64,000 nt of DNA from Pseudomonas grimontii (GTDB lineage Bacteria; Pseudomonadota; Gammaproteobacteria; Pseudomonadales; Pseudomonadaceae), in the NCBI RefSeq assembly GCF_007858185.1, contig NZ_VFES01000021.1:1-64000 (forward strand), in the 5' to 3' direction. Shown here piece after piece: positions 1 to 8,873 of the stretch (its first letter is position 1; every line of letters starts with the position of its first letter). The position numbers and the translations under genes are program-made. The notes below the pieces were generated by a model. It did not search any database, was not told where the DNA came from, and saw only the letters and a list, made by a program, of their open reading frames with translations.

Positions 1-234
1 GAGCCCGATCTACGTTACAGGCTAAAAGCCTAAGCAGCTGTGCGGCTTCCAAGTCCCTCCCTCGATGATCAGTCGAGAACTATTACTCCTGACGGAGCGA
101 TAGTCGAGATACAAGCAGCTGTCGAGCGCAAGCGAGGCTGCGTCGGCCGCAACTCGGTCCTGAATCGGCAGCGCGCCCGACGCAGCCTCGCTTGCGCTCG
201 ACAGCTGCTACGGGGCGGGGGCTGCGTATCGCCA
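1..234. other. Intergenic stretch downstream of ptsP
   Basis: I find no credible gene here. The stretch lies past the 3' end of ptsP and continues beyond the window edge. Its main content is a long perfect hairpin (listed separately). The first 110 bases show only weak, imperfect dyads. Confidence 0.6.
115..208. repeat. Perfect 32-nt inverted repeat (REP-like hairpin)
   Basis: Positions 115-146 and 177-208 are exact reverse complements, separated by 30 nt. The core is GCTGTCGAGCGCAAGCGAGG. Size and intergenic position resemble the paired REP hairpins elsewhere in the window, but the sequence is a different family. It could also protect or end the ptsP transcript, though no U-tract is seen. 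Confidence 0.8.
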
Positions 235-2514
235 TTAAAGGGTTTTGGCGGAAGCCGGATTGATCATCCGTGTCAGCCCAAGGTTCTTCAGCGCCAATTG
301 CAGCGAGCTGTGGATAACTTGCGGGTTGTCGATGGTCATCAACTCGGCCAGCAGATCCTTGGCCATGCTCAGTTCAACCTGGCGCAGCATCCACTTCACC
401 TTCGGCAAGTTGGTGGCGTTCATAGACAGGCTGTCAAAGCCCATCGCCATCAACAGCACCGCCGCCGCCGGGTCGCCGGCCATTTCACCGCAGATGCTCA
501 CCGGCTTGCCTTCGGCATGGGCGTCGCGCACCACGTGTTGCAAGGCTTGCAGCACCGCCGGATGCAGGTAGTCGTAGAGGTCGGCCACCCGTGGGTTGTT
601 GCGGTCCACGGCCAGCAGGTATTGGGTCAAGTCGTTGGAGCCCACCGACAAGAAGTCCACCTGCCGCGCCAGTTCCTTGGCCTGGTACACCGCCGCCGGG
701 ATTTCGATCATCACGCCAATCGGCGGCATCGGCACGTCGGCGCCTTCGTCGCGCACCTCGCCCCAGGCGCGGTGGATCAGGTGCAAGGCTTCTTCCAGCT
801 CATGGGTGCCGGAAATCATCGGCAGCAGGATGCGCAGGTTGTTCAGGCCTTCGCTGGCCTTGAGCATGGCGCGGGTCTGCACCAGGAAGATTTCAGGGTG
901 GTCGAGGGTGACGCGAATACCGCGCCAGCCGAGGAAGGGGTTGTCTTCCTTGATCGGGAAATACGACAGTGACTTGTCGCCGCCGATGTCCAGGCTGCGC
1001 ATGGTCACCGGCAACGGGTGGAAGGCAGACAGTTGCTCGCGATAAATCGCCAGCTGCTCCTTCTCGCTCGGGAAACGCTGGTTGATCATGAACGGCACTT
1101 CGGTGCGGTACAGCCCCACCCCTTCGGCTCCGCGCTGTTGCGCGCGGGCCACATCGGCCAGCAGGCCGGTGTTGACCAGCAGCGGCACACGGTGGCCGTC
1201 GAGGGTAACGCACGGCAGTTCGCGCAACGAATCGAGCCCGAGCGCCAGTTGCTTCTCTTCTTCCACCACCTCGGCGTATTGCTTGCGCATGACTTCGCTG
1301 GGGTTGGTAAACACCTCGCCGCGATGCCCATCGACGATCATGTCGATGCCATCGACCTTGGAATACGGCAGGTCCACCAGGCCCATCACCGTCGGAATAC
1401 CCATGGCGCGGGCCAGGATCGCGACGTGGGAGTTACCCGAACCCAGTACGGAGACCAGGCCCACCAGTTTGCCTTCGGGCACTTCGCCGAGCATGGTGGC
1501 GGTCAGTTCTTCACTGATCAGGATGGTGTTGTCGGGGTAAACCAGGTTGGTGGTGCGGTCTTCCTGCAGGTAGGCCAGCAGACGGCGGCCGAGGTCGCGC
1601 ACGTCCGAGGCCCGCTCGCGCAGGTAGGCGTCATCCATCAATTCGAAACGGTTGACGTGATCGGTGACCACCTGGCGCAGCGCGCCCTGGGCCCACTGGC
1701 CGGTCTTGATCACGGTCTTGACTTCGTTCCCGAGGGACGCGTCGTCGAGCATCATCTGGTACACGTCAAACAGCGCGCGCTCTTCGGGGCGCAGCTGGGT
1801 GGCCAGCTTGGTCGACAGGTTGCGCATGTCGGCGCGCACGCCTTCCAGGGCCGTCTTGAACAGTTTGATTTCAGCGTCGATGTCGTCGACGTTCTTGTCC
1901 GGCACCACATCGAGGTCGGCCGGCGGCAACATGACCACGGCAGTACCGACCGCCGCACCCGGCGAACCCGGCACGCCGACGAACTTGGCTTCCTGGATAC
2001 CCTTGCCCTGGCCGCCCAGGCCGCGAATCGAGCCGGTGGCTTCGGCGTGGGCAATAACCCCGGCGAGCTGCGCGCTCATGGTCACGAGGAAGGCTTCTTC
2101 ACCCTCGTCGAACTGGCGACGCTCTTTTTGCTGGATGACCAACACGCCGACGACGCGGCGGTGGTGAATGATCGGTGCGCCGAGGAACGAGGCGTAACGC
2201 TCTTCGCCGGTTTCGGCAAAGTAGCGATAACGCGGGTGATCAGCCGCGTTTTCTAGATTGAGGGGTTCTTCACGCGTCCCCACCAAGCCCACCAGACCTT
2301 CGTTGGGCGCCATGCTGACCTTGCCGATGGAGCGCTTGTTCAAGCCCTCGGTGGCCATCAGCACAAAACGGTTGGTCTCTGGGTCCAGCAGGTAAACCGA
2401 GCAGACCTGGCTGCCCATGGCTTCCTTGACGCGCAACACAATAATCCCCAACGCCGCCTTGAGATCCTTGGCGGAGTTAACTTCCTGGACGATCTTGCGC
2501 AGCGTATTGAGCAT
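235..2514 (-). CDS. ptsP: Phosphoenolpyruvate-protein phosphotransferase PtsP (EI-Ntr)
   Basis: PtsP is enzyme I of the nitrogen phosphotransferase relay: it autophosphorylates from PEP and passes phosphate to NPr (PtsO) and then PtsN. The 759-residue product has an N-terminal GAF domain (about residues 5-150), which separates EI-Ntr from sugar-PTS EI. A PEP-utiliser N-terminal region follows, then the phospho-histidine loop GSGNSHVAILARAMG (His about 363) and a C-terminal PEP-binding TIM barrel. I chose the ATG at 2514 (MLNTLRKIVQEV), 17 codons inside the longest frame, because it matches family starts. It lies 22 nt downstream of rppH and is probably cotranscribed with it, an arrangement conserved in proteobacteria. 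Confidence 0.96.
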   Translation of the reverse strand: MLNTLRKIVQEVNSAKDLKAALGIIVLRVKEAMGSQVCSVYLLDPETNRFVLMATEGLNKRSIGKVSMAPNEGLVGLVGTREEPLNLENAADHPRYRYFAETGEERYASFLGAPIIHHRRVVGVLVIQQKERRQFDEGEEAFLVTMSAQLAGVIAHAEATGSIRGLGGQGKGIQEAKFVGVPGSPGAAVGTAVVMLPPADLDVVPDKNVDDIDAEIKLFKTALEGVRADMRNLSTKLATQLRPEERALFDVYQMMLDDASLGNEVKTVIKTGQWAQGALRQVVTDHVNRFELMDDAYLRERASDVRDLGRRLLAYLQEDRTTNLVYPDNTILISEELTATMLGEVPEGKLVGLVSVLGSGNSHVAILARAMGIPTVMGLVDLPYSKVDGIDMIVDGHRGEVFTNPSEVMRKQYAEVVEEEKQLALGLDSLRELPCVTLDGHRVPLLVNTGLLADVARAQQRGAEGVGLYRTEVPFMINQRFPSEKEQLAIYREQLSAFHPLPVTMRSLDIGGDKSLSYFPIKEDNPFLGWRGIRVTLDHPEIFLVQTRAMLKASEGLNNLRILLPMISGTHELEEALHLIHRAWGEVRDEGADVPMPPIGVMIEIPAAVYQAKELARQVDFLSVGSNDLTQYLLAVDRNNPRVADLYDYLHPAVLQALQHVVRDAHAEGKPVSICGEMAGDPAAAVLLMAMGFDSLSMNATNLPKVKWMLRQVELSMAKDLLAELMTIDNPQVIHSSLQLALKNLGLTRMINPASAKTL

Positions 2515-2536
2515 GGCTCGGGGTCGAACTCCGTCG

Positions 2537-3016
2537 TCAGTCGCGCGATAAAAGGCGCGGGGCAAGCTCTTTGAGAGCGCGACGATAAACCTCGCGCTTG
2601 AATGTCACCACCTGGCCCAACGGGTACCAATAACTGACCCAACGCCAGCCATCGAACTCCGGTTTACCGGTCAAATCCATCCGCACCCGCTGCTCGTTGG
2701 AGATCAGGCGCAGGAGAAACCATTTCTGCTTCTGGCCGATGCACAGCGGTTGGCTGTGGGTACGCACCAGGCGTTGCGGCAAACGATAGCGCAACCAGCC
2801 CCGGGTACAGGCCAGAATCTGTACATCTTCGCGCTCAAGGCCGACTTCTTCGTTCAACTCACGGTACAAGGCGTCTTCAGGGGTTTCGTCGGGGTTGATT
2901 CCGCCTTGAGGAAACTGCCAGGCATCTTGGTTGATTCGGCGAGCCCATAGCACCTGGCCGGCATCATTCGTAAGAATAATCCCGACATTAGGACGGAAAC
3001 CATCGGGGTCGATCAC
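2537..3016 (-). CDS. rppH: RNA pyrophosphohydrolase RppH
   Basis: RppH removes pyrophosphate from mRNA 5' ends and so starts RNase E-dependent decay. The 159-residue Nudix protein shows the full box GX5EX7REUXEEXGU at about residues 38-60 (GGINPDETPED...RELNEEVGL). I chose the GTG at 3016 (MIDPDGFRPNVGI): it gives the usual family length and has a GAGG Shine-Dalgarno about 8 nt upstream. An upstream ATG would add 20 residues with no family counterpart. It is first in the rppH-ptsP pair and divergent from the HAD phosphatase gene. Confidence 0.95.
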   Translation of the reverse strand: MIDPDGFRPNVGIILTNDAGQVLWARRINQDAWQFPQGGINPDETPEDALYRELNEEVGLEREDVQILACTRGWLRYRLPQRLVRTHSQPLCIGQKQKWFLLRLISNEQRVRMDLTGKPEFDGWRWVSYWYPLGQVVTFKREVYRRALKELAPRLLSRD

Positions 3017-3159
3017 GGCAACAACCTCGCAAACGCATGTCGCCGCATTGTTCCACAAAGGTTGTTCCAGCGGCAACGAGGCTTCTTACCTTATGTGCAC
3101 TCTTGTGAAAAGACCGTATTCTGGACGCCTTTTTACAGACTTTTCAGCGAGTAACTGCA

Positions 3160-3816
3160 ATGCGCCTGGCTTTATTCGACTTGGACAACACCCTTCTTGG
3201 CGGTGACAGCGACCACGCCTGGGGCGATTACCTCTGCGAACGGGGGATTCTCGACGCGGTAGCCTACAAGGCCCGCAACGACGAGTTCTACCAGGACTAC
3301 CTGGCCGGCAAGCTGGACAACGCCGCGTACCTGAACTTTTGCCTGGAAATCCTCGGCCGCACCGAGATGGCCCAACTGGACGAGTGGCACAACGACTATA
3401 TGCGCGACTGCATCGAGCCGATCATGCTGCCCCTTGCCGTCGAACTGCTGGCCAAGCACCGCGCCGCTGGCGACAAGCTGGTGATCATCACCGCCACCAA
3501 TCGTTTCGTCACCGCGCCAATTGCCGCACGCCTGGGCGTGGAAACCCTGATCGCCACCGAATGCGAGATGGAAAACGGCCGCTACACCGGACGCAGCACC
3601 GATGTGCCGTGCTTTCGCGAGGGCAAGGTGACGCGCCTGAATCGTTGGCTGGAAGAAACCGGACATAACCTGGAAGACAGCTATTTCTACAGCGATTCAA
3701 TGAACGACCTGCCGTTGTTGGAGCAGGTGACGCATGCGGTGGCGGTGGACCCGGACCCGAATCTGCGCGCCGAAGCCGAGAAGCGTGGTTGGCCGGTGAT
3801 TACGCTGCGTAGCTGA
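3160..3816 (+). CDS. HAD-IB family phosphatase (SerB-like; candidate histidinol-phosphate phosphatase)
   Basis: This 218-residue cytoplasmic HAD hydrolase has all four motifs: DLDNTLL (nucleophile Asp7, acid Asp9), IITATN (motif II Thr), a Lys in EGKVTRL (motif III) and SDSMNDLP (motif IV Asp). It belongs to the PSPase-like subclass with an alpha-helical cap. An orthologue next to rppH in P. aeruginosa is, as I recall, reported to be a histidinol-phosphate phosphatase, which would fill a gap in histidine synthesis. That specificity is inferred from synteny and cannot be read from the motifs. It is divergent from rppH. Confidence 0.85.
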   Translation: MRLALFDLDNTLLGGDSDHAWGDYLCERGILDAVAYKARNDEFYQDYLAGKLDNAAYLNFCLEILGRTEMAQLDEWHNDYMRDCIEPIMLPLAVELLAKHRAAGDKLVIITATNRFVTAPIAARLGVETLIATECEMENGRYTGRSTDVPCFREGKVTRLNRWLEETGHNLEDSYFYSDSMNDLPLLEQVTHAVAVDPDPNLRAEAEKRGWPVITLRS

Positions 3817-3845
3817 TGGCCCTATCGGCGACACGGTCCAAAGCG

Positions 3846-4259
3846 TTAAACCGGCTTGGCGCCCATCAACCCTGCAATCGCCACAAACCCCACCAGGCTC
3901 ACCACCGCCAGCACCAAAGTGAAATTCAGGCTGCCGCCCTCGCCTTTGCGCAGGCGGTTAAGCCGTGCCACCAACCAGAACCAGGCCAACGCCGCCACGG
4001 TATAGAGGATGCTGGAACCCAGGATCCAGGTCTGCCCCAATGGCCAGCCGACCAAGTGCACCAACCACCAGCCGGTAAACGGCATGCTGACCATACAAAC
4101 GCCCATCAGCAACCACACGAACGCCCACGGGCGCTGCACAGTCACGGCCGGGCCGGCGCTGCGCTTGCGCCAGGCCAACAGCGCCAGGCCGAGGCCGCAG
4201 AGCAGCAGCAACACCGTGGCGGCTATGTGGATAACTTTGAGGGTGGTCAGGGTTTCCAT
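3846..4259 (-). CDS. DUF2269-like integral membrane protein
   Basis: This is a 137-residue hydrophobic protein with four predicted membrane helices (about residues 7-28, 45-67, 76-98 and 112-133). The helices are joined by short basic loops such as AWRKRS and RLNRLRKGE. It resembles the DUF2269 family of small inner-membrane proteins, whose function is unknown. It lies downstream of ilvA on the same strand, 41 nt away, and may be cotranscribed. The ATG at 4259 follows a purine-rich AAGGAAGAC stretch. Confidence 0.75.
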   Translation of the reverse strand: METLTTLKVIHIAATVLLLLCGLGLALLAWRKRSAGPAVTVQRPWAFVWLLMGVCMVSMPFTGWWLVHLVGWPLGQTWILGSSILYTVAALAWFWLVARLNRLRKGEGGSLNFTLVLAVVSLVGFVAIAGLMGAKPV

Positions 4260-4300
4260 GTGTCGTCTTCCTTAAAGTCCGCCCCAATCAGCGTAGTCGC

Positions 4301-5815
4301 TCAACCGAGAAACAATTTGTAGGCCGGGTTATCGCTTTCATCCCAATACGGGTAGCCAATGGCCTCCAGGGCTGCCGGGACCAGGTGACGCTCGCTCGCC
4401 GGCACTTGCAGGCCGGCGACCACACGGCCGTCAGCGGCGCCGTGGTTGCGATAGTGGAACATCGAGATGTTCCAGCGCCCGCCCAATTTATTGAGAAAGT
4501 TGAACAAGGCCCCCGGACGCTCAGGGAATTCGAAGCGAAACACCACTTCATCACTGACCTTGGCCGCATGCCCACCGACCATATGGCGGATGTGCAACTT
4601 GGCCAGCTCGTTCTCGGTCAGGTCCAGCACCGGAAAACCCTGGCTGGTGAGGCTGGCGATCAGCGCACTGCGCGGGTCGTTTTCCGGGTGGGTCTGCACC
4701 CCGACAAAGATGTGCGCTTCGCTGCCGGAGTGGTAGCGGTAGTTGAATTCGGTGATCTGGCGCTTGCCCACGGCCTCGCAGAAAGCCTTGAAGCTGCCCG
4801 GTTTCTCGGGGATGGTCACGGCGATGATGGCTTCACGACCTTCACCCAGTTCGGCGCGCTCGGCCACATGGCGCAGGCGGTCGAAGTTGACGTTGGCGCC
4901 GGAGTCGATGGCCACCAGGGTTTGCCCGGTGATACCACGGGTCTCCACGTATTTCTTGATCCCTGCCACACCCAGCGCACCGGCCGGCTCGGTGATGGAG
5001 CGGGTATCGTCGTAGATGTCCTTGATCGCCGCACAGATTTCATCGGTGCTGACGGTGATTACCTCATCCACATAGTGTTTGCAGATGTCGAAGGTGTGCT
5101 GGCCGATCTGCGCCACCGCCACGCCGTCGGCAAAGATACCCACGGTGGGCAGCACCACACGCTCGCCGGCGGCCATGGCGGCTTGCAGGCAGTTGGAGTC
5201 GTCCGGCTCGACGCCGATGATCTTGATCTCCGGGCGCAGGTATTTCACGTAGGCCGCAATGCCGGCGATCAGCCCGCCGCCGCCCACCGGTACGAAAATC
5301 GCGTCCAGAGGCCCCGGGTGCTGGCGCAGGATCTCCATTGCCACGGTGCCCTGCCCGGCAATGGTGTGCGGATCATCGTAGGGGTGAATGTAGACGTAGC
5401 CTTTTTCGTCGACCAGTTTCAGCGAGTAGGCCAGGGCTTCCGGGAAGGAATCGCCGTGCAGCACCACTTTGCCGCCACGGGAGCGCACGCCTTCGACCTT
5501 GATCTCCGGGGTGGTCTTGGGCATCACGATCGTGGCCTTGACCCCCAGCACCTTGGCCGCCAGGGCCAGGCCCTGGGCATGGTTGCCCGCCGAGGCCGTG
5601 ACGACGCCGCGTGCACGCTCTTCAGCCGTCAACTGAGTCAGCTTGTTGTACGCGCCGCGAATCTTGAACGAGAACACCGGCTGCAAGTCTTCACGCTTGA
5701 GCCAGACCTTGTTGCCCAGCCGCTCGGAGAGCTGGCGGGCGGTCTGCAGCGGGGTTTCTACGGCAACGTCATAGACGCGCGAGGTGAGGATCTTTTTGAC
5801 GTACTGTTCAAGCAT
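4301..5815 (-). CDS. ilvA: Threonine ammonia-lyase, biosynthetic
   Basis: IlvA deaminates L-threonine to 2-oxobutanoate, the committed step to isoleucine. The 504-residue product is full length. It has a PLP-binding catalytic domain (residues 1-320) with the Schiff-base lysine in FSFKIRGAYN (Lys51) and a glycine-rich phosphate loop (PVGGGGLIAG). Two ACT-like regulatory repeats follow (about 325-400 and 420-500), as expected for the isoleucine-inhibited biosynthetic enzyme. The short catabolic TdcB type lacks these. It is divergent from rpiA with a 136-nt gap. Confidence 0.96.
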   Translation of the reverse strand: MLEQYVKKILTSRVYDVAVETPLQTARQLSERLGNKVWLKREDLQPVFSFKIRGAYNKLTQLTAEERARGVVTASAGNHAQGLALAAKVLGVKATIVMPKTTPEIKVEGVRSRGGKVVLHGDSFPEALAYSLKLVDEKGYVYIHPYDDPHTIAGQGTVAMEILRQHPGPLDAIFVPVGGGGLIAGIAAYVKYLRPEIKIIGVEPDDSNCLQAAMAAGERVVLPTVGIFADGVAVAQIGQHTFDICKHYVDEVITVSTDEICAAIKDIYDDTRSITEPAGALGVAGIKKYVETRGITGQTLVAIDSGANVNFDRLRHVAERAELGEGREAIIAVTIPEKPGSFKAFCEAVGKRQITEFNYRYHSGSEAHIFVGVQTHPENDPRSALIASLTSQGFPVLDLTENELAKLHIRHMVGGHAAKVSDEVVFRFEFPERPGALFNFLNKLGGRWNISMFHYRNHGAADGRVVAGLQVPASERHLVPAALEAIGYPYWDESDNPAYKLFLG

Positions 5816-5951
5816 CGGCGGAAATCACTGGGCGGGTTGGGCAGGGCCAAGGAGTCTAACCCAGCGTTTGGCCGGGCGACCACACGAATCCAGAGGTTTT
5901 GTTAGGTTATACTCGCGCCCCTCTTTACTCCCCGCCCGTTCCGGAGCCCGC

Positions 5952-6623
5952 ATGACCCAGGATCAACTCAAACAGGCAGTGGCCCAGGCCGCCGTCGATT
6001 TAATCCTTCCTAAACTCGACGACAAGAGCATCGTCGGTGTCGGCACCGGCTCCACCGCCAACTGCTTTATCGACGCGCTGGCCCAGCACAAAGGCGCATT
6101 CGACGGCGCCGTGGCCAGTTCCGAAGCCACCGCCGCGCGCCTCAAAGGCCATGGCATTCCGGTGTACGAGCTCAATACCGTGAGCGACCTGGAGTTCTAC
6201 GTCGACGGCGCCGATGAGAGCGACGAACACCTGAACCTGATCAAGGGCGGCGGTGCAGCCCTGACCCGCGAGAAAATCGTCGCGGCGGTGGCCAAGACCT
6301 TTATCTGCATCGCCGACGCCAGCAAGCTGGTGCCGGTCCTCGGCGCGTTCCCGCTGCCGGTGGAAGTCATCCCGATGGCCCGCAGCCACGTGGCCCGCGA
6401 GCTGGTGAAGCTGGGCGGCGACCCGGTGTACCGCGAAGGCGTGTTGACCGACAACGGCAACATCATCCTCGACGTGTTCAACATGCAGATCACCAACCCG
6501 GTGGAGCTTGAGACGCAGATCAACGCCATCGTCGGCGTGGTCACCAACGGCCTGTTCGCTGCGCGTCCGGCGGATGTGCTGCTGCTGGGCACTTCCGAAG
6601 GCGTGAAAACCCTCAAGGCCTAA
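5952..6623 (+). CDS. rpiA: Ribose-5-phosphate isomerase A
   Basis: RpiA interconverts ribose 5-phosphate and ribulose 5-phosphate in the pentose phosphate pathway. The 223-residue protein carries the signatures GTGSTANCFID, SSEAT, DGADESD (catalytic Asp region) and KGGGAALTREKI. I chose the ATG at 5952 (MTQDQLKQAV); an upstream in-frame ATG would add a 56-residue extension running into the ilvA promoter region. A TATACT hexamer at 5908-5913 is a possible -10 element. Confidence 0.96.
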   Translation: MTQDQLKQAVAQAAVDLILPKLDDKSIVGVGTGSTANCFIDALAQHKGAFDGAVASSEATAARLKGHGIPVYELNTVSDLEFYVDGADESDEHLNLIKGGGAALTREKIVAAVAKTFICIADASKLVPVLGAFPLPVEVIPMARSHVARELVKLGGDPVYREGVLTDNGNIILDVFNMQITNPVELETQINAIVGVVTNGLFAARPADVLLLGTSEGVKTLKA

Positions 6624-6650
6624 GAACACCACATTAGTTCGGCAGTGTTT

Positions 6651-7565
6651 TCAGGGGCTGGGTTTCTTGAACACATAAAACAGGTTCGGCTCGCTGACCA
6701 GGTACAACGTGCCCTCGTCATCCATGGCGATCCCTTCGGCCTGGGGTACGCGCTTTTTCAGGCCGTGGCGCCCATTGAGCAGAGACAGACTGCTCAATGG
6801 GCGACCGTCGATATCCAGTTCCAACACCAGAAACGACTCATCCGACAGCGCCAGCAGATGGCCGCTGCGCTCGTCGTATTGCAGGCTTGAAAGATCGCGC
6901 ACAAACAGCCCGGCATCGCGCTTGGGGTTGTTGATGACGTGCACCGAGTAGGTTTTTTCCGGTTTGAAATGGGGAAAGCCGTGAACCTCGTAGATCAGCA
7001 TCGGGTCGCGCTCCTTGGCCACGAACAGGCGCTTGCCGACTGAGTCATAGGCCAATCCTTCAAAACCCTTGTTGCCCCCGACATGCAGGCCCAGGGTCAT
7101 CTGCTCCGCATCGGCAGCGTCGAGGAATTGGGTAGCGTCGTCCACATGCACCTTGATCAGCCGCTGCTGGCGTTCGTCGGTGATGACGTAGATGTTGTCG
7201 CTGATAAATTCCACCGCCTCGGCATCACCAAACCCCACCAACGGGATGCGCCGCAGGATCTTGCCCTCAAGGGACAACTCGATCAGCTCGGCGTTTTTAT
7301 TGGTGACGGTAAACAGGCTTTTGCGCACAGGGTCGTACGTGAGGGCCGAGACATCGTCGTCAAGCCCTTCGATAACCTGGGCCTCCAGGACCACTCGGTA
7401 ATCCGCCAGGCCAATGGAGCGCTCGTCCGCCGGCTGGCGCCAGGCCTGCCAGTTGAACCAGGCGCGCTCGAACAGGCGAAAGTGCTGCGCAACGGCCCCG
7501 GCGCTGACCAGGGCGATCAGCACAAGCATAAAGAGAATGGGTTTGGGACGGGCAAATCGACGCAT
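6651..7565 (-). CDS. SdiA-regulated domain protein (paralogue 1)
   Basis: This 304-residue protein has an N-terminal membrane anchor (about residues 9-27) and then a predicted periplasmic beta-propeller of the SdiA-regulated (YjiK-like) family. Repeated blades include LTYDPVRKSLFTVTNKNAEL and AVEFISDNIYVITDERQQRL. It ends with EGIAMDDEGTLYLVSEPNLF, which its neighbour at 7687-8613 shares almost exactly, marking a tandem duplication. The family's role is poorly known, and no catalytic residues can be named from the sequence. Confidence 0.85.
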   Translation of the reverse strand: MRRFARPKPILFMLVLIALVSAGAVAQHFRLFERAWFNWQAWRQPADERSIGLADYRVVLEAQVIEGLDDDVSALTYDPVRKSLFTVTNKNAELIELSLEGKILRRIPLVGFGDAEAVEFISDNIYVITDERQQRLIKVHVDDATQFLDAADAEQMTLGLHVGGNKGFEGLAYDSVGKRLFVAKERDPMLIYEVHGFPHFKPEKTYSVHVINNPKRDAGLFVRDLSSLQYDERSGHLLALSDESFLVLELDIDGRPLSSLSLLNGRHGLKKRVPQAEGIAMDDEGTLYLVSEPNLFYVFKKPSP

Positions 7566-7686
7566 CGGGCGGGGCTCAAAGTCAAAAGTGGCGAATAAAT
7601 ATCACGCCCGTCTGAATTTAAACTTAAACGCACCCTGGTGTCTGGCGAATGCCGCTAACAGAGAGATATCCGACGTAATCCGTCCG

Positions 7687-8613
7687 TTACTTCTGCTTTT
7701 CGAACCGATAGAACAGGTTCGGCTCACTGACGATATAGAGCGTGCCGTTCTCATCCATGGTCACGCCTTCTGCACGGGGGATGGTGTTCTTGAGGCCGTT
7801 GAAGCCACCGAGCAGGGTCATGAAACTGACTTGTTCGCCCTTCTCGTCCAACTCCAGCAGCAAGTGGGAGTCGGCCGATAACACCAGCAGATGACCGGTG
7901 CGCGGGTCGATGGCCAGGGCCGAGAGGTTACGCATGTCCAGCGCTTTGCTGGCCAGTTTTTGTTTATCGCCGACCAGGGTCTGGCTGCCGTCGCTTTTCC
8001 AGGTGAACAACGCCGGCGGGCGCTCTTCACCGAGTACAAATTGCTGATTGCGCTTGTCCCAGGTAAACCCTTCGAACGCTTTGTTCTGGTCCTTGGACGG
8101 GCCCAGGTCATAGCTCGGAAAGTCGGCCTTGTTCAATTGCTGGGTGGTGGCATCGACCTTGAGGATGGTCAGGCTGTGTTCGCGTTCATCCACCACGGCT
8201 ATCAGGCCGTTTTCCATCACCGTCACGCCTTCAGGGTTGCTCCAACCGTTGAGCGGCATCTTGCGCAGCACATCGCCTTGCAGGTTCAGCTCGACCAGGA
8301 ACGGGTTTTTACCCATGACGGAAAACAGGGTTTTGGTCTGCGGGCTGTAGGAGACGTCCGACGCTTCATCCTTCTCCATGCCCGGCAGCAGCTTGCCATC
8401 GATCACGGCATGGTAGTCCGGCAACCACACACTCTCCTGACGCTCAGCCGGGGTTTCGAAGCGCTCCAGCATCCACAGCAGGCCGCGATCGTCCCAGTGC
8501 ATGGCCCAGGAAATACCGTAGACGATGGCGCCCGCCAGAAACAGCCAGGAATACCAGCGCAGGGCAAAACGAGAACGCGGCTTGGGTGTGGCGGAGGGCA
8601 GGGACACGGCCAT
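7687..8613 (-). CDS. SdiA-regulated domain protein (paralogue 2)
   Basis: This 308-residue membrane-anchored propeller has one helix at about residues 17-34. Blades include VSYSPQTKTLFSVMGKNPF and GVTMENGLIAVVDEREHSL. Its C-terminal blade EGVTMDENGTLYIVSEPNLF nearly repeats that of the downstream neighbour. I chose the ATG at 8613 (MAVSLPSATPKPRSRF) so that a basic segment precedes the helix; an in-frame ATG 16 codons upstream is also possible. The 121-nt gap to paralogue 1 holds no repeat or gene that I can see. Function is unknown. Confidence 0.83.
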   Translation of the reverse strand: MAVSLPSATPKPRSRFALRWYSWLFLAGAIVYGISWAMHWDDRGLLWMLERFETPAERQESVWLPDYHAVIDGKLLPGMEKDEASDVSYSPQTKTLFSVMGKNPFLVELNLQGDVLRKMPLNGWSNPEGVTVMENGLIAVVDEREHSLTILKVDATTQQLNKADFPSYDLGPSKDQNKAFEGFTWDKRNQQFVLGEERPPALFTWKSDGSQTLVGDKQKLASKALDMRNLSALAIDPRTGHLLVLSADSHLLLELDEKGEQVSFMTLLGGFNGLKNTIPRAEGVTMDENGTLYIVSEPNLFYRFEKQK

Positions 8614-8746
8614 TGGGGGCTTTTTCCGGAAAGTCAGCGGTAGGTGATAGCACAGGATCAACGGGCCCGCGCGCTGGAGGCTGGGAATTATCCGGATGGC
8701 GTGTGAAAAAAATGCAAAAGCCGATGCACGAGATGGACTCGGAGCA

Positions 8747-8866
8747 ATGTGGGAGGGGCGGTGCGACGATTCGACTTGCTCCCGATAGCAGTGTGTCAGT
8801 CAACATCCACTTAACTGATACAGCGTAATCGGGGCAAGTCGAATCGTCGCACCGCCCCTCCCACAT
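8747..8866. repeat. REPIN (GCGACGATTCGACTTG family)
   Basis: Two inverted arms, 8747-8786 and 8828-8866, begin ATGTGGGAGGGGCGGTGCG and run through GACGATTCGACTTGC, separated by about 41 nt. The arms match the right half of the element at 33031-33120 and the short palindrome at 45174-45226. It lies downstream of the FAH-family gene. Confidence 0.9.
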
Positions 8867-8873
8867 CAGGTGC

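Noticed and set aside
4385..5905. A 506-codon open frame antisense to ilvA
   Set aside because: No domain or ribosome site, His/Gly-rich shadow of the real gene.
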